A stretch of DNA of 44,278 nt from Clostridia bacterium (GTDB lineage Bacteria; Bacillota; Clostridia; UMGS1883), in the NCBI GenBank assembly GCA_017451505.1, contig JAFTOF010000026.1:1-44278 (forward strand). The letters run 5' to 3'. Below the pieces are notes generated by a model. It had not been told where the DNA came from. It made no database searches and saw only the letters and a program-made list of their open reading frames with translations. The stretch's first letter is position 1. Every line of letters begins with the position of its first letter. Positions 16,786-25,946 of the stretch are shown here, one piece after another. The translations under genes and the position numbers were made by a program.

Positions 16786-18126
16786 ATGTTTAAGAAATTT
16801 TTAACTCTCGTACTGGCATTTGTGATGCTTTCAACCGCAGCAATTGCCGCTCCCCAAACAGTGCAGGCTTCCGAAAAGGTTAACAGGACTATTACCGTGC
16901 TTTCCGATTTCGGGATCATAGACCTTACAAAGGAAAACCCCGATGCACCTGTAACACGTGGAGAAATGATAACTTTGATAGCACACGTTTTAAACTGCGG
17001 TGAAATTCCTGCAGCAACAAAAGCATGTGTTTTCACGGATGTTACCGATGCTTCACTTGTAAATGCAGTTATGTGGGCATACGATCAGAAGATTGTTATG
17101 GGAACCGGTGAAACAACATTTAATCCCAATGCTAATATCACTATGCAACACGCCTATTATATGGTGCTTCGTGCTATGGGCTACACTAAATTCTCTTCTG
17201 TAGATATATATGCAATTGACAAAAATCTGAAAGAGAAAAAGCTTGATGACGCCGTTACATATTCCGATGCAGCAACACTTCTCTACAATATGCTTAGCTG
17301 CCCCAGCAGCGGTAACGTTATGCTTATGGAAAAGCTTTACGGTAAAAAGGAACTGAAGGTAGCTACTTTTAATTCAAAATGTACTTACTCAGAAGCGGAA
17401 GACGGTATAAACTTCTTTTTCCACCGTATCGGATTATTTGTTGATAAAATCAACAAGGAAAATCCCGATGTGATCTGTTTCCAGGAAATTTTCAACGCTA
17501 AGGCAGTTGATTTTATGACAAAAAATCTCCCGGGTTATGAATTTGTAGGACCCGGCACAAAAATGAATAACAGCAAACAAACCGGAGTATACATAGCAGT
17601 AAAAAAAGATACCTGTGATGTTCTCGGTTGGGAAAGTCTTTATCTGAGTGACGAGCCTTATACTCCCGATTCACGCTTTGAAGGACAGAGTCACAATCCC
17701 AGAATATGTGTGCAGACCTTGATTCGTCACAAGGCATCTAAAAAGATGATACGTGTATTTAACACTCATCTTGACCACGCAAGTAAGGACGCACGTGTTA
17801 AGGGTATGGATGTAGTACTTAAATTCATGGACAGCTTCAAGGAAAAGGGTGGCTATCCCATAATGCTCATGGGTGATTTCAATGCACTTCCCACTGAAGA
17901 AACAATAGTAAACTGCAAGCAGTATGAAGGAATCACCGAAGTAAGTGAAAATATAGGCGGTACCTATCATGCCTTCGGGACTATAACAGACCGTCACATT
18001 GACTATATGTTTATGTCCGATGAGCTTGCAAAGATTGCAGGTAATGCAGAAATATGGCCCGACGTAAAGAGCGGAATTTATATGTCTGACCATCATCCTG
18101 TATGCTCTCAGGTATGGTTTGAATAA
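16786..18126 (+). CDS. exported SLH-domain protein with endonuclease/exonuclease/phosphatase domain
   Basis: A 446-residue exported protein. The signal peptide is about 1-29 (MFKKFLTLVLAFVMLSTAAI, cut probably after VQA). Residues about 30-175 look like two to three S-layer-homology repeats: FGIIDLTKENPDAPVTRGEM, FTDVTDASLVNAVMWAYDQK followed by IVMGTGETTFNPNANIT, and a weaker third. The C-terminal 250 residues are an EEP (DNase I/exonuclease III-like) fold: FNSKC near 206, the metal ligand in VICFQEIFN near 232, FNTHLDHA near 325, GDFNALP near 363, HIDYMFMSDE near 405 and SDHHPVCSQV near 434. It is probably held in the cell envelope by the SLH part and acts outside on nucleic acids, phospholipids or phosphate esters; the substrate is open. 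The ATG at 16786 has AAAGGA nine bases upstream and fits the promoter. Confidence 0.87.
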   Translation: MFKKFLTLVLAFVMLSTAAIAAPQTVQASEKVNRTITVLSDFGIIDLTKENPDAPVTRGEMITLIAHVLNCGEIPAATKACVFTDVTDASLVNAVMWAYDQKIVMGTGETTFNPNANITMQHAYYMVLRAMGYTKFSSVDIYAIDKNLKEKKLDDAVTYSDAATLLYNMLSCPSSGNVMLMEKLYGKKELKVATFNSKCTYSEAEDGINFFFHRIGLFVDKINKENPDVICFQEIFNAKAVDFMTKNLPGYEFVGPGTKMNNSKQTGVYIAVKKDTCDVLGWESLYLSDEPYTPDSRFEGQSHNPRICVQTLIRHKASKKMIRVFNTHLDHASKDARVKGMDVVLKFMDSFKEKGGYPIMLMGDFNALPTEETIVNCKQYEGITEVSENIGGTYHAFGTITDRHIDYMFMSDELAKIAGNAEIWPDVKSGIYMSDHHPVCSQVWFE

Positions 18127-18144
18127 AAATAGTAACTCTATATA

Positions 18145-18190
18145 AAAACAACTGCTGTGGTGCAAGACTTGCATCACAGCAGTTGTTTTT
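18145..18190. terminator. shared terminator between convergent genes
   Basis: A long inverted repeat with arms AAAAACAACTGCTGTG and its complement, extended inward by TGCAAG/CTTGCA past one G-T pair. It lies between the SLH-nuclease stop (18126) and the leftward gene stop (18189), with T-runs in both directions. Confidence 0.88.
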
Positions 18191-18581
18191 ACTTTAAACT
18201 GTATTTCCCCAGTACCTCAACGTTTTTGATTTCCTTTTTCATTATATCATTCATATTTAATCCAAGTGCATTACACATGCCTGCAATGTAAAATAGCATT
18301 TCCCCGATTTCATTCTCTACACGGCTCTTACACGCACCGCATAAGCTTCCGTTCATTCCCGAGGCTTCCTTTGCATCGAAATCCTTGGAAAGAGAAAAGG
18401 CGGAAAGCGACTTTTCCCCCGATATATCCACACAACCGCAACCGGTAGCGGACTTTACGGTGCTGCGGCAGAGCTTGCCACAACTAATCTGGCATTTTGT
18501 AAGAATATCTAAAATATTGCTGTTACGAACTAAAAGCGACGAAACTTTTTTCTGAAATTCATCTGTCTGCGAAGCGGACAT
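18189..18581 (-). CDS. Cys-rich small protein with MazG-like C-terminal helix
   Basis: A 130-residue soluble protein I cannot name with certainty. It contains eight cysteines (30, 34, 38, 48, 50, 81, 84, 103). The pairs Cys48-Gly-Cys50 and Cys81-Gly-Ala-Cys84 could form one metal site. The end, ENEIGEMLFYIAGMCNALGL then NMNDIMKKEI, resembles the helix of MazG-like nucleotide pyrophosphohydrolases (ExxxLFYLA...). A similar family with SILDVLSKxQE...CGC...LCExC is widespread in spore-forming Firmicutes by my recollection. The ATG at 18581 has a GGAGG-type site before it. It is 56 bases downstream of the choloylglycine hydrolase relative, same strand, with no terminator clearly in between. Confidence 0.75.
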   Translation of the reverse strand: MSASQTDEFQKKVSSLLVRNSNILDILTKCQISCGKLCRSTVKSATGCGCVDISGEKSLSAFSLSKDFDAKEASGMNGSLCGACKSRVENEIGEMLFYIAGMCNALGLNMNDIMKKEIKNVEVLGKYSLK

Positions 18582-18637
18582 TCATATAACCTCCCGAATC
18601 AATTATACTTTAATTATAGTCTGTCGGGAGGATAGAG

Positions 18638-19585
18638 TCAATGTAAGAGATTGTAAGAAAACGTCGCTAAAGTATCGGAGGTTAAATCGTGTTCGTACAT
18701 GCTTACGGAGGAAACTTTATTTTCGCCATAGGTTGTGTAATAATATATTCCTTTCTCAGTGTCAACACAGGAGGAATAAATGGTAACCTCAACCTTTCCA
18801 TCTTCGGTAATTACGCATCCGGGAAGCGGTGAAAGGTTTTTAAGCATATCAAAAAGAAGTGCCGCCTCATTTTTCTCATTTTTGCAATTAGCCCTGAAAA
18901 AAGCCGCCCGAACAAACCTTGATGCAGAAGAAAAATCCCCCGGAAGCCCCAATGCACCCATACCTCTGCTGTATGTTATGAGATTCAGATTACCTCCAAA
19001 TTTGTTTTCGGGAGGAAAAGGGGATAGGGGCATATAGTTGTTGAGATTAAAAATCTGCATTTCAAAAGGAGGACTGTTAGTAAGAACGTGCGTGGGATTA
19101 TCGTAAATTTTTATGCCCTCCCTTAGTGATTCTAATACGATACTGGACTTTTTATCACTGATAATCCAGTGCAGAGGGGTATTTGGATATTCGTGGCTGA
19201 AATGAGTGTTTGTGACGCTGATTTTGCCAAGTAATTCTTTTGCTTCCTCCGTATTCGCACATTGGGACAAAACCCAAAGAATTACCTCAAAAGGGGCAAG
19301 ATTTGTGTATTCGGGGTTAAGCTTGTGGTAATGTGCATATCCTGAAAAAAGAAGCCCTGCCATGCTAAGCCCCTTTTCATTGGTTGCATCAAAATACAGT
19401 GGATAACCATCAGAAACAATACCCATGCCTATCATGGCATAATGAGAATGTACTGAATCCGTGTGGCGGAAAACAAGGGGAAAATTACGCGGTGTAATCA
19501 GGATTTTTTCACCAAAGGAATGTTCAAAATCCAAGTTTCTGCCGAAAAAGTGTTTTTTGCCACATAAAGAAATTGCCGTACACAT
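18638..19585 (-). CDS. choloylglycine hydrolase/penicillin acylase family (Ntn) protein
   Basis: A 315-residue N-terminal-nucleophile amidohydrolase, typical length for the Cys-Ntn family that includes bile salt hydrolase (BSH) and penicillin V acylase. Met1 would be removed to free Cys2, the nucleophile. Family residues can be aligned by eye: Arg16 and Asp19 in FGRNLDFEHSF, the NEKGLSMAGLLFSGY block (69-83), Asn170 in HVLTNSPPF and Arg223 in SSASRFVRAAFF. The family acts on bile salts, penicillin V or N-acyl homoserine lactones. The position equal to BSH Asn82 (AGLNF) is Leu79 here, so bile acid use is uncertain. No signal peptide, so cytoplasmic. It diverges from recJ. Confidence 0.88.
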   Translation of the reverse strand: MCTAISLCGKKHFFGRNLDFEHSFGEKILITPRNFPLVFRHTDSVHSHYAMIGMGIVSDGYPLYFDATNEKGLSMAGLLFSGYAHYHKLNPEYTNLAPFEVILWVLSQCANTEEAKELLGKISVTNTHFSHEYPNTPLHWIISDKKSSIVLESLREGIKIYDNPTHVLTNSPPFEMQIFNLNNYMPLSPFPPENKFGGNLNLITYSRGMGALGLPGDFSSASRFVRAAFFRANCKNEKNEAALLFDMLKNLSPLPGCVITEDGKVEVTIYSSCVDTEKGIYYYTTYGENKVSSVSMYEHDLTSDTLATFSYNLLH

Positions 19586-19614
19586 ATTTTATACCCTTTT
19601 CCTTTCAAAAAATA

Positions 19615-19643
19615 TTGAAACCTGCTATTAATTATGATATACT
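19615..19643 (+). promoter_or_regulatory. sigma-A promoter of the recJ operon
   Basis: TTGAAA (19615-19620), 17-base spacer, TATACT (19638-19643), 38 bases before the start codon. It probably drives all five rightward genes to the terminator at 27587. Confidence 0.78.
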
Positions 19644-19681
19644 TAATCTATTATAGTTAGTTATATACGAAAGAAGGGAAA

Positions 19682-21697
19682 ATGATGCTTGAAAAAGAAT
19701 GGGTATTTTTGGATGAAAATATCAGTCAGGCACAGGCACAGGCTTATTCGGAAATTTTTGATATTCCCACAATTGTAGCCAAGGTTCTTTTAAACCGAGG
19801 CTTTACCGATGCTGCCGATGCGAAAAAATTTCTTGAAAAAGACTCAGGCAGTTTTTATTCACCAAGTCTTCTCAAGGATATGGATAAAGCCGTAGCCCGA
19901 ATAAAGAAAGCAATAGAAAATAAGGAGCATGTTGTTGTATACGGTGACTATGATGTTGATGGCATCACGTCTACGGCACTTGTGGTGAGCTACCTTAGAG
20001 AACAGGGCGTCGATACTCATGCGTACATACCCGACAGACAGAATGAGGGCTACGGAATAAATAAAAATGCAATAGAGAAAATTCACGAAAGCGGGGCAAC
20101 ACTTATAATAAGCGTTGATACAGGTATTACTGCTTTTGAGGAAACAGAGTATGCCGCATCTTTAGGATGCGATGTTATTATAACTGACCATCATGAATGT
20201 AAAGCGGAGCTTCCCCATGCTGTTGCAGTAGTAAATCCAAAAAGAATGGATTGCGAGTATCCTTTTAAGGACCTTGCGGGCGTAGGAGTTGCATTTAAGC
20301 TGGTATGTGCGGCAAGCGATAAAAGTGAGAATGAACTGCTCAATCAGTATGCTGATTTAGTGGCGTTGGGAACAATTGCCGATGTGGTGTCCCTGCGTGA
20401 CGAAAACAGAATAATTGCCGCAAGAGGTATTGAAAAGTTGTCGAAAAATCCCAACATCGGTTTAGCGGCAGTAATTTCTACCCTTGGCCTTCGTCAGAAG
20501 TGGAATAACTGTGCCGTGGTAAGCTATTCCATTGCACCAAGGCTTAATGCCGCAGGCAGAATGTCAAACGCGATGATTGCAGTAGACCTTTTGCTTACAA
20601 ACGATGAAGCTACTGCACAGGATCTTGCAATTAAGCTTGACGAGGATAACAGAAACCGCCAAAACGAGGAAAAGATAATTTTTGATCAGGCGGTGGAAAT
20701 GATTAACAACATAGATCTTGCTGACAAAAAGGTGCTTGTACTTGCAAAGCGTAACTGGCATCACGGAATTATCGGAGTTGTGGCATCAAGAATATGCGAA
20801 AAGTATAATAAAACATGTATTCTTATATCCATTGAGGACGATTGGTGCAAAAGCTCAGGCAGAAGTGTGGAAGGTCTTAATTTATTTGATGCACTCGGAA
20901 ATTGTGCCGACATTTTAGAAAAGTTTGGCGGTCATGCGTATGCGGCAGGCTTCTCAATCAAGGAGGAATACATTGGCGAGCTTGACCGTCGTCTTAACGA
21001 GTTTGCGAAAAGCTGCGATATAGAGGAAAAGCTTCCCAGACTTCTTATTGATTCTAAAATAACTGTTGAGGACATAAATGCTGCAACAATCAGAAAAACG
21101 GAAGTTCTCGCTCCCTATGGTGCAGGAAATAAAGTTCCGGTGTTTGCTCTTATGAATGCCAGAGTTGTAGATGTAAAGACTCTTTCCGACGGAAAGCATT
21201 GCAGATTTTTGGTTGAGAGCGGCAAACGTATCGTGGAAACAATTGCTTTCGGTGCAGGCTCTCTTGCATCGGAATATTGCCCCGAAGATATTGTAGACCT
21301 TGCAGGAGAGCTTAATATTAATTTGTATAACGGACAGACAAGGCTTCAGCTTATATTAAGCGGCATACGCTTCTCGCATAAAGGAATCGGTGACGTTCTT
21401 CCCGACAGACAGGATTTTGTGGATATTTACAAGTTTTTACGCCAAAAGGGCAATATAAATGAAGATATGGCAAATCTTTCGGGAATTCTTTCAGAGAAGT
21501 TCGGAAGACGTATCATGCGTGATAAAATATTAAATGTGCTTAGAGTATTTAAGGATTTAGCTATTCTTAATTATCACAAGCTGGGCGATATTGTTCAGAT
21601 TACACTGCTTGAAACCGAAAAAGGAAAAAAGGTTTCAATCGATAAGAGCAGTGAATATCAGCGTATAAAAAAAGAAGCGGAAGAATTGTACGGCTGA
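19682..21697 (+). CDS. recJ: single-stranded-DNA-specific exonuclease RecJ
   Basis: A 671-residue 5'-3' exonuclease for recombination and mismatch repair. The DHH domain shows motif I VVYGDYDVDGITSTAL (Asp89, Asp91, Asp93), motif II ISVDTG (near 144-149) and motif III IITDHHE (Asp169-His170-His171). The DHHA1 domain contains SGRSVEGLNLFDAL and FGGHAYAAGFSI (around 398-432). An OB-like region follows near 460-560 and a C-terminal extension completes the Firmicute form. ATG at 19682 and at 19685 both fit the AAGGGAAA site. In Bacillus apt lies between recJ and relA; here relA follows with no apt. Confidence 0.97.
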   Translation: MMLEKEWVFLDENISQAQAQAYSEIFDIPTIVAKVLLNRGFTDAADAKKFLEKDSGSFYSPSLLKDMDKAVARIKKAIENKEHVVVYGDYDVDGITSTALVVSYLREQGVDTHAYIPDRQNEGYGINKNAIEKIHESGATLIISVDTGITAFEETEYAASLGCDVIITDHHECKAELPHAVAVVNPKRMDCEYPFKDLAGVGVAFKLVCAASDKSENELLNQYADLVALGTIADVVSLRDENRIIAARGIEKLSKNPNIGLAAVISTLGLRQKWNNCAVVSYSIAPRLNAAGRMSNAMIAVDLLLTNDEATAQDLAIKLDEDNRNRQNEEKIIFDQAVEMINNIDLADKKVLVLAKRNWHHGIIGVVASRICEKYNKTCILISIEDDWCKSSGRSVEGLNLFDALGNCADILEKFGGHAYAAGFSIKEEYIGELDRRLNEFAKSCDIEEKLPRLLIDSKITVEDINAATIRKTEVLAPYGAGNKVPVFALMNARVVDVKTLSDGKHCRFLVESGKRIVETIAFGAGSLASEYCPEDIVDLAGELNINLYNGQTRLQLILSGIRFSHKGIGDVLPDRQDFVDIYKFLRQKGNINEDMANLSGILSEKFGRRIMRDKILNVLRVFKDLAILNYHKLGDIVQITLLETEKGKKVSIDKSSEYQRIKKEAEELYG

Positions 21698-21716
21698 CCG
21701 AAAGAGAGTGATTTTT

Positions 21717-23885
21717 ATGGATCAGGCATTTGAAGCCTTGATGGACAAAATAAAAAAATATAATAAAAATGCAGACGAGGACAGAAGCCTGATTCTTAAA
21801 GCGTATACGCTATGCAAAGAAAAGCACGGCGACCAGCTCCGCCACAGCGGAGAGCCGTACTTTGTGCACCCCTATGAAGTTGCCTGTATCCTTGCGGAAA
21901 TGGAACTTGATGCACAGGCGATAGTAGCAGGACTTTTGCATGATATTATAGAGGACACGGACTACGGCTACGACTCGATGAAAGAGGAATTTGGCGAGCA
22001 GGTAGCACTTTTGGTTGAGGGCGTAACAAAGCTTGATAAAATCAAGTGTATTTCCAAGGAAGAAGCTCACATTGAAAATCTCAGAAAAATGTTTTTTGCG
22101 ATGGCAGAGGACATACGCGTCGTCCTTATAAAGCTTGCTGACAGGCTCCATAATATGCGTACTCTTAAGCATATGAAGCCCGAAAAACAGCTCCAAAAGG
22201 CTAAGGAATCATTAGATGTATATGCACCTCTTGCTTACAGACTGGGTATATCTAAAATCAAGATTGAGCTTGAAGATTTAGCTCTTAAATATCTTGACAG
22301 CGTAGCCTACTACGAAATTGTTGACGGACTTTCCCAGAAACAGTCCGAGCGTGATGCATATGTGCAGAATGTAAGAGGTGTTATTGCCGACAAAATGGAG
22401 GAAATGGGTATCAAATGCCACATTGCCGCCCGTGCAAAGCACATCTATTCGATTTTCAGAAAAATGTATAATCAGAACAAAACCCTTGACGAAATATATG
22501 ACCTTTTTGCAGTTCGTATAATTGTTGATACGGTGGCTGAATGTTATGCGGTACTTGGTATCGTCCATGAGGAATACAAGCCTATCCCCGGACGATTCAA
22601 GGATTATATCGCCATGCCCAAGCCTAATATGTATCAGTCCCTTCATACCACTGTTATAGGTCCCGACGGTCAGCCCTTTGAAATTCAGATTCGTACATGG
22701 GATATGCACCGTGTTGCAGAACGCGGTATTGCCGCACATTGGAAATATAAAGAGGGAAGAGCAGGCGACAGCAAAAATCTTGACTGGGTTAATAAGCTTC
22801 TGGAAATTCAGAGCGAAGCGGTTGACCCCGAAGATTTCATGCGTACTCTTAAAATCGACATGTTTGCCGACGAGGTGTTCGTATTTACTCCCAAAGGGGA
22901 CGTAATAGGACTTCCGGCAGGTTCATGCCCCATAGATTTTGCATTTTATATCCATTCCGCAGTAGGATATAAAATGACAGGTGCCAAGGTAAATTCAAAA
23001 ATGGTAACACTTGATTACAAGCTTCAAAACGGAGATATTGTGGAGGTAGTTACCTCAAGTGCAAACAAAGGCCCCAGCCGTGACTGGCTGAAAATTGTTA
23101 AAACCTCTACTGCACGCAGCAAAATTAATTCCTGGTTCAAGAAAGAAAACAGGGAAGCAAATATTGGGCGTGGTAAGGATGCCGTGGAGGCAGAGCTTAA
23201 GCGTGTGGGAATGAATCAGGGAGATTTATTCAAAAATAAATATCTTGAACCTATGCTTAAGCGTTATGGTTTTGCCGGCGTGGATGAAATGTATGCGGCA
23301 ATCGGCTTTGGCGGAATTACCGCGGCAAAGGTTATAACAAGACTGCGTGACAGCTATCAGAATGACCATAAGGAAGAAATTGTTCCTGAGCTTACATCCA
23401 AAACTGCATCAAAAAAGAGTACCAAGGGTGAAGTAGGAATAGAAATCAAAGGCGTAGATAACTGTCTTGTCAGACTTTCCCGTTGCTGTAATCCCGTGCC
23501 CGGTGACGATATTATCGGATTTATCACCCGCGGCAGAGGTGTCAGCATACACAGAAGTGACTGTATAAATGTCATGGAGAGCAAGCTTACAGAGGATATG
23601 CGTAAGCGTATGATAGAATGTAACTGGCTTGATGATGTGGCATCCTCGTTTAATACAGAGCTTAGCATTGAATGTACAAACAGAAGCGGAATTCTGGCTG
23701 ATGTTATCGGTGTTGTTTCAGAACAAAAGCTTAACCTGATTGCTGCTAATGCACGTGCACTTAAGGACAGAACGGCTCTTATCGACATTACTATCGAGGT
23801 AGACAGTAAGCAGCAGCTTGACGCTATTATAAAGAGGTTGCACCGTGTTCCCGGCGTGCACGACATCAGAAGAACCGTTCAGTAA
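21717..23885 (+). CDS. relA: (p)ppGpp synthetase/hydrolase Rel
   Basis: A 722-residue bifunctional stringent-response enzyme. The HD hydrolase domain has His51 in HPYEVACILAEMELD and His75-Asp76 in AGLLHDIIEDT. The synthetase domain (about 230-370) contains PIPGRFKDYIAMPKPNMYQS then LHTTVIGPDGQPFEIQIRT and HRVAERGIAAHWKYKEG. TGS follows near 385-445 (EVFVFTPKGDVIGLPAGSCP), then a Cys/His region (CLVRLSRCCNPVPGDDIIGF) and a C-terminal ACT domain. Intact HD and synthetase motifs argue for both activities. I chose ATG at 21717, preceded by AAAGAGAG; the in-frame GTG at 21708 has no good ribosome site. Confidence 0.97.
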   Translation: MDQAFEALMDKIKKYNKNADEDRSLILKAYTLCKEKHGDQLRHSGEPYFVHPYEVACILAEMELDAQAIVAGLLHDIIEDTDYGYDSMKEEFGEQVALLVEGVTKLDKIKCISKEEAHIENLRKMFFAMAEDIRVVLIKLADRLHNMRTLKHMKPEKQLQKAKESLDVYAPLAYRLGISKIKIELEDLALKYLDSVAYYEIVDGLSQKQSERDAYVQNVRGVIADKMEEMGIKCHIAARAKHIYSIFRKMYNQNKTLDEIYDLFAVRIIVDTVAECYAVLGIVHEEYKPIPGRFKDYIAMPKPNMYQSLHTTVIGPDGQPFEIQIRTWDMHRVAERGIAAHWKYKEGRAGDSKNLDWVNKLLEIQSEAVDPEDFMRTLKIDMFADEVFVFTPKGDVIGLPAGSCPIDFAFYIHSAVGYKMTGAKVNSKMVTLDYKLQNGDIVEVVTSSANKGPSRDWLKIVKTSTARSKINSWFKKENREANIGRGKDAVEAELKRVGMNQGDLFKNKYLEPMLKRYGFAGVDEMYAAIGFGGITAAKVITRLRDSYQNDHKEEIVPELTSKTASKKSTKGEVGIEIKGVDNCLVRLSRCCNPVPGDDIIGFITRGRGVSIHRSDCINVMESKLTEDMRKRMIECNWLDDVASSFNTELSIECTNRSGILADVIGVVSEQKLNLIAANARALKDRTALIDITIEVDSKQQLDAIIKRLHRVPGVHDIRRTVQ

Positions 23886-23906
23886 GGCAGGGAGGAGCGG
23901 ATACAA

Positions 23907-24515
23907 ATGGACATACAGCGTATTATGGTAGGTGAGCTTCAGGTAAACTGCTATCTTCTGACTGATAACGGAGAAGCGGCAGTGATTGACCCCGGTGCAA
24001 ATGCAGATTTGATTTTGGAGAAAATAGAAGAAAGCGGTGCTTCTCTTACAAAAATACTTCTTACCCACGGACATTTCGATCATACAGGTGCCGTTAAGAT
24101 TCTTGCCGAAAAAACGGGTGCAAAGGTTTATATCCATAGCGGGGATAAGATGATGCTATTGGATAACAACTGTAACCTGAGCTTCCTTACAGGGGAAAAG
24201 ATAGAACTGTATACCCCCGATGTATTGCTGGACGAAATACAGGAAATCCCCCTTGGCAGTACTAACATTAAAGTATACCACACTCCCGGTCACAGTACGG
24301 GAGGCGTAACCTATCAGTGGGGAAATACTTTATTCTGCGGAGATTTACTTTTCAAAAACTCCATAGGAAGATTTGATTTCGGGGATTTAAAGACGGAGCT
24401 TGAATCTATCAAATTCCTTATAAATAGTTTCCCCGAAGAAACAATGGTGCTTCCCGGTCACGGCGTCAAAACAACAATTGGTGATGAGAAAAAATATAAC
24501 CCTTATTTGGACTGA
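23907..24515 (+). CDS. MBL-fold metallo-hydrolase (YqgX/glyoxalase II-like)
   Basis: A 202-residue metallo-beta-lactamase-fold hydrolase. The metal motif LLTHGHFDHTGAV gives His54, His56, Asp58 and His59; further ligands are in YHTPGHSTGGVTYQ (about 126-139), FCGDLLF (Asp about 147) and VLPGHGVKTTIGDE near the end. It is the small, one-domain group often annotated as hydroxyacylglutathione hydrolase; glutathione is rare in Clostridia, so a bacillithiol/methylglyoxal or other thioester role is only possible. GGGAGGAG precedes the ATG. It sits between rel and hemZ, as in many Firmicutes, though dtd is missing here. Confidence 0.9.
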   Translation: MDIQRIMVGELQVNCYLLTDNGEAAVIDPGANADLILEKIEESGASLTKILLTHGHFDHTGAVKILAEKTGAKVYIHSGDKMMLLDNNCNLSFLTGEKIELYTPDVLLDEIQEIPLGSTNIKVYHTPGHSTGGVTYQWGNTLFCGDLLFKNSIGRFDFGDLKTELESIKFLINSFPEETMVLPGHGVKTTIGDEKKYNPYLD

Positions 24516-24520
24516 TTTAT

Positions 24521-25939
24521 ATGAAGATTGAATTAAAAGGACATTCCTTTGAGGATGCCGTAAGGCAGATATTACAGCTCTTTTTCGATATAAATTCGGA
24601 ATTTGATGTAATAACAGAGCTTGATATTGAAGAAAATATATATATAGCAAAAGCAAAAATCACCCTCGGCACAAAACAAGCCGAGGGTGAAATTAAAGAG
24701 CGGTTTTCTTCTCCCGATAAAAGGCAAATCAGCGATTTAATAAAGAAATCGGTGTTTTTCGCATGCAGAAAGCTTTCTGATATGCCTGCTCCGTGGGGAA
24801 TTTCAACAGGGATACGCCCTGCTAAAACTGCCAGAATGATGCTTGATGAGGATAAGAATGACAGCGAAATACTCCGCTACATGCAGGAGGAGTTTTTCAT
24901 TACCCCCCAAAAAGCACAACTCAGCCTTGACGTAGCAAAAAAGGAATTCGGACTTCTTAAAAATCGTGTGGAAAATGGCGTAGGTCTTTATATAGGAATA
25001 CCCTTTTGCCCTACAAGATGCTCCTATTGCTCCTTTATTTCTCAGGCAACGGCACACAACCAAAAGTTTGTACAACCCTATGTGGAGGCACTTTTAAAGG
25101 AAATCGAAGAAACGGCACGTATGGCAGAAGATTTGGGCTTTAAAGCGGAAACAATTTATTTCGGCGGAGGAACTCCTACTACATTATCGCCCGAAAATCT
25201 GAATATACTTATAAAAAAGGTTAAAAAGTCCTTTGATGTATCATCTCTTAAGGAATTTACCGTGGAAGCAGGCAGACCCGATACCTTTTCCGATGAGATG
25301 CTGGGTGTTTTAGCCGAAAACAAAGTTAATCGAATTAGTATAAATCCCCAGACGATGAATCAAAAAACGCTTGATAGAATCGGAAGAAAGCATAGCGTGG
25401 AAGAAACTATCCGTGCTTTTGAAATGACGAAAAAATACGACTGTTTCAGTATTAATGCAGACCTTATTGCAGGACTTCCGGGCGAAAGCATAGAGGATTT
25501 TCAAAGAACTGTCAGCGATGTGTGTGAACTCTCGCCACATGCCGTGACGGTGCATACAATGTATTTGAAAAGAGCCGCAAGGCTTATTGATGACTTTGAA
25601 AAACTGCGTTTTGCCGACAATATGGATAAAATGGTGCAGTATTCATACGATTTTCTCACGGAAAAGGGATATAACCCTTATTATATGTATAAGCAAAAGA
25701 ACACCTTGGGTAACCTTGAGAATGTGGGATTTTCCTTTGAGGGGTATGAAAGCCTTTACAATATTTACATTATGGAGGAAATACAAACCATTCTTGCCAT
25801 GGGCGGCGGAGCATCAACAAAAATGGTAAAGGGAGACAGAATTGAAAGGGTATTCAATCCTAAGGAAGCCGCCGATTATATAAACAGAATTGATGAGATA
25901 ATAGATAAGAAGAGGAAAGCACTTGAATTTTTGAGGTGA
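24521..25939 (+). CDS. hemZ: HemZ-type radical SAM coproporphyrinogen dehydrogenase family protein
   Basis: A 472-residue radical SAM protein of the HemN/HemZ group. The Fe-S motif is Cys163-x3-Cys167-x2-Cys170 in YIGIPFCPTRCSYCSF. SAM-binding glycine motifs follow, including AETIYFGGGTPTTLSPENL (about 207-225) and INADLIAGLPGE (about 307-318). A 150-residue N-terminal extension separates HemZ from HemN proteins. Anaerobic haem synthesis was the proposed role, but many Clostridia with hemZ lack haem synthesis, and no other hem gene is in the window, so the true substrate is open. It begins five bases after the MBL gene stop. Confidence 0.9.
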   Translation: MKIELKGHSFEDAVRQILQLFFDINSEFDVITELDIEENIYIAKAKITLGTKQAEGEIKERFSSPDKRQISDLIKKSVFFACRKLSDMPAPWGISTGIRPAKTARMMLDEDKNDSEILRYMQEEFFITPQKAQLSLDVAKKEFGLLKNRVENGVGLYIGIPFCPTRCSYCSFISQATAHNQKFVQPYVEALLKEIEETARMAEDLGFKAETIYFGGGTPTTLSPENLNILIKKVKKSFDVSSLKEFTVEAGRPDTFSDEMLGVLAENKVNRISINPQTMNQKTLDRIGRKHSVEETIRAFEMTKKYDCFSINADLIAGLPGESIEDFQRTVSDVCELSPHAVTVHTMYLKRAARLIDDFEKLRFADNMDKMVQYSYDFLTEKGYNPYYMYKQKNTLGNLENVGFSFEGYESLYNIYIMEEIQTILAMGGGASTKMVKGDRIERVFNPKEAADYINRIDEIIDKKRKALEFLR

Positions 25940-25946
25940 TTTGAAA

